From contig DAOVHJ010000187.1 of assembly GCA_030671945.1 (NCBI GenBank), positions 1 through 5,485 of the forward strand: DNA of 5,485 nt, in the 5' to 3' direction. The stretch's first letter is position 1, and every line of letters starts with the position of its first letter. Below the pieces are notes generated by a model, which searched no databases, was not told where the DNA came from, and was given only the letters and a program-made list of their open reading frames with translations. This document shows, piece after piece, positions 4,717-5,485 of the stretch. The translations under genes were made by a program, and so were the position numbers. Source of the DNA: Candidatus Heimdallarchaeota archaeon (GTDB lineage: Archaea > Asgardarchaeota > Heimdallarchaeia > JABLTI01).

Positions 4717-5457
4717 ATGTTAACTGCGAATATAGTACTTATTTCATTCTTCTGTTTAGTTTCTATTATACATTTACTAGGTGAATTCCTAGTAGAGAAA
4801 AAGAAAGACTCCGCAGCTTTTCTTCGATATGTTACAAAACCATTGCTAATGCCTTTATTGATTCTATTCTATACCATTAATAATTCTACAATAAATTGGT
4901 GGATAATAGGAGCGCTTGTTGGTGGATTCTTAGGTGATTTATTTCTAATGATACCAGATCCAAAGAAGAAACAAAAATGGCTTAGAATTGGATTATTTTC
5001 GTTTTTATTTGGTCATATCTTCTATATAGTTGCATTCGCACTCTATGCTCAGAAATTTCCTTATTTCAGATGGTGGGTTATTTTTCTAGCTCTTCCTTTT
5101 GTAATAGCTGCTGTTATAATTTACCCTAAAATGACAAAAAATATTGGGAAAATGAAAATTCCTGTAACTGTGTATATTATAGTTATTTGTGTGATGGGAA
5201 TAAGTACAACTTTTCTCCTCATACCATTGGATAGTTTTCCAATCAGTATGAAAATGATTTACCTTTCAGGTATAATTCTTGTATATCTAGGAGCTTGGTT
5301 TTTTGCCGTATCGGACACTTTGAATGGAATAGGTAAGTTTGTTAAACAATTCAAAAACGAAAGATTATTCACAATGAGTACCTATCTTTTGGGGCAATTT
5401 CTCTTGATATTTGGATATCTGTTAATTACTTCAGATATAATTCTAACCTCCTTGTGA
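4717..5457 (+). CDS. YhhN/TMEM86-family membrane protein (lysoplasmalogenase family)
   Basis: This 246-aa integral membrane protein has about eight apolar helices and matches the YhhN family. Its animal members TMEM86A/B hydrolyse the vinyl-ether bond of lysoplasmalogens, and several bacterial members have the same activity. Conserved polar positions of the family appear inside or beside helices: K41-P42 (VTKPLLMPLL), G73-D74 (GGFLGDLFLM), G99-H100 (FLFGHIFYI), S199-D200 (FFAVSDTLNG) and Q227 (YLLGQFLLIFGY). Length is slightly above the bacterial norm of about 210-220. The ATG is needed to complete the first helix. GAGAAAAGG directly before it contains a GAG at 6 nt, a weak Shine-Dalgarno at best. 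It is divergent from the DinB-like gene. In an archaeon the natural substrate is unclear, because archaeal core lipids are saturated or isoprenoid ethers rather than plasmalogens. Family call is strong, reaction is inferred. Confidence 0.86.
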   Translation: MLTANIVLISFFCLVSIIHLLGEFLVEKKKDSAAFLRYVTKPLLMPLLILFYTINNSTINWWIIGALVGGFLGDLFLMIPDPKKKQKWLRIGLFSFLFGHIFYIVAFALYAQKFPYFRWWVIFLALPFVIAAVIIYPKMTKNIGKMKIPVTVYIIVICVMGISTTFLLIPLDSFPISMKMIYLSGIILVYLGAWFFAVSDTLNGIGKFVKQFKNERLFTMSTYLLGQFLLIFGYLLITSDIILTSL

Positions 5458-5460
5458 AAA

Positions 5461-5473
5461 TTCGTTCTACGAA
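5461..5473. repeat. Short inverted repeat after the YhhN stop
   Basis: TTCGT-TCT-ACGAA is a perfect 5-bp stem with a 3-nt loop, starting 3 nt after the TGA. No T run follows before the window ends, so it is not a recognisable terminator, and a stem this short can arise by chance. Confidence 0.3.
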
Positions 5474-5485
5474 CTTCTAGACTTA

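Noticed and set aside
5442..5455. Strong Shine-Dalgarno-like AAGGAGGT on the minus strand
   Set aside because: No ATG, GTG or TTG follows at a usable distance on that strand, and the bases are the end of the YhhN coding sequence.

Overview
This is an AT-rich window of about 5.5 kb with short intergenic gaps, standard stop codons (TAA, TAG and TGA all used) and uninterrupted reading frames, so it is prokaryotic. Several start sites look archaeal. A TATA-like element (TTTATAAAT, CTTAAATAG) lies 25-27 nt before the ATG of two genes, as expected for leaderless transcripts. Another gene has a TATA-like element followed by a very short leader with a Shine-Dalgarno. T-rich tracts without hairpins follow two stop codons, as in archaeal termination. 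The exported hydrolase carries several N-x-S/T sequons. An archaeon, perhaps of the Asgard group, is my best guess. No marker gene settles this, and a low-GC bacterium is not excluded.

Layout: (1) 3-341 (+) is the 3' end of a TPR-repeat protein cut by the window edge. (2) 342-677 has no long gene but holds a TATA box and an unlisted-size ORF for a 41-residue single-pass membrane peptide (399-524). (3) 678-1661 (+) is a YdjI-like SPFH protein with two C-terminal zinc ribbons, followed by a T-rich terminator. (4) 1896-2648 (+) is a membrane-anchored or secreted metallo-beta-lactamase-fold hydrolase of the UlaG-like group. (5) Three genes run on the minus strand: a four-TM protein of unknown family (2675-3115), a CE4 deacetylase of the H. 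pylori PgdA-like type (3214-3981) and a DinB/YfiT-like four-helix-bundle protein (4095-4574). (6) 4717-5457 (+) is a YhhN/TMEM86 (lysoplasmalogenase-family) membrane protein, transcribed divergently from the DinB gene.

The genes do not form an obvious pathway. Each has its own leader, gaps are about 100-230 bp, and I see no overlapping operon. A membrane and envelope theme runs through the set (SPFH scaffold, small TM peptide, exported hydrolase, four-TM protein, CE4 enzyme, YhhN ether-lipid enzyme), but that is inference. I found no mobile element, CRISPR array, tRNA or rRNA, and no convincing new multi-gene system. The points most worth following up are the leaderless 41-aa membrane peptide beside the SPFH gene, the abrupt codon-usage change inside the SPFH gene, and a lysoplasmalogenase-type enzyme in what looks like an archaeon.
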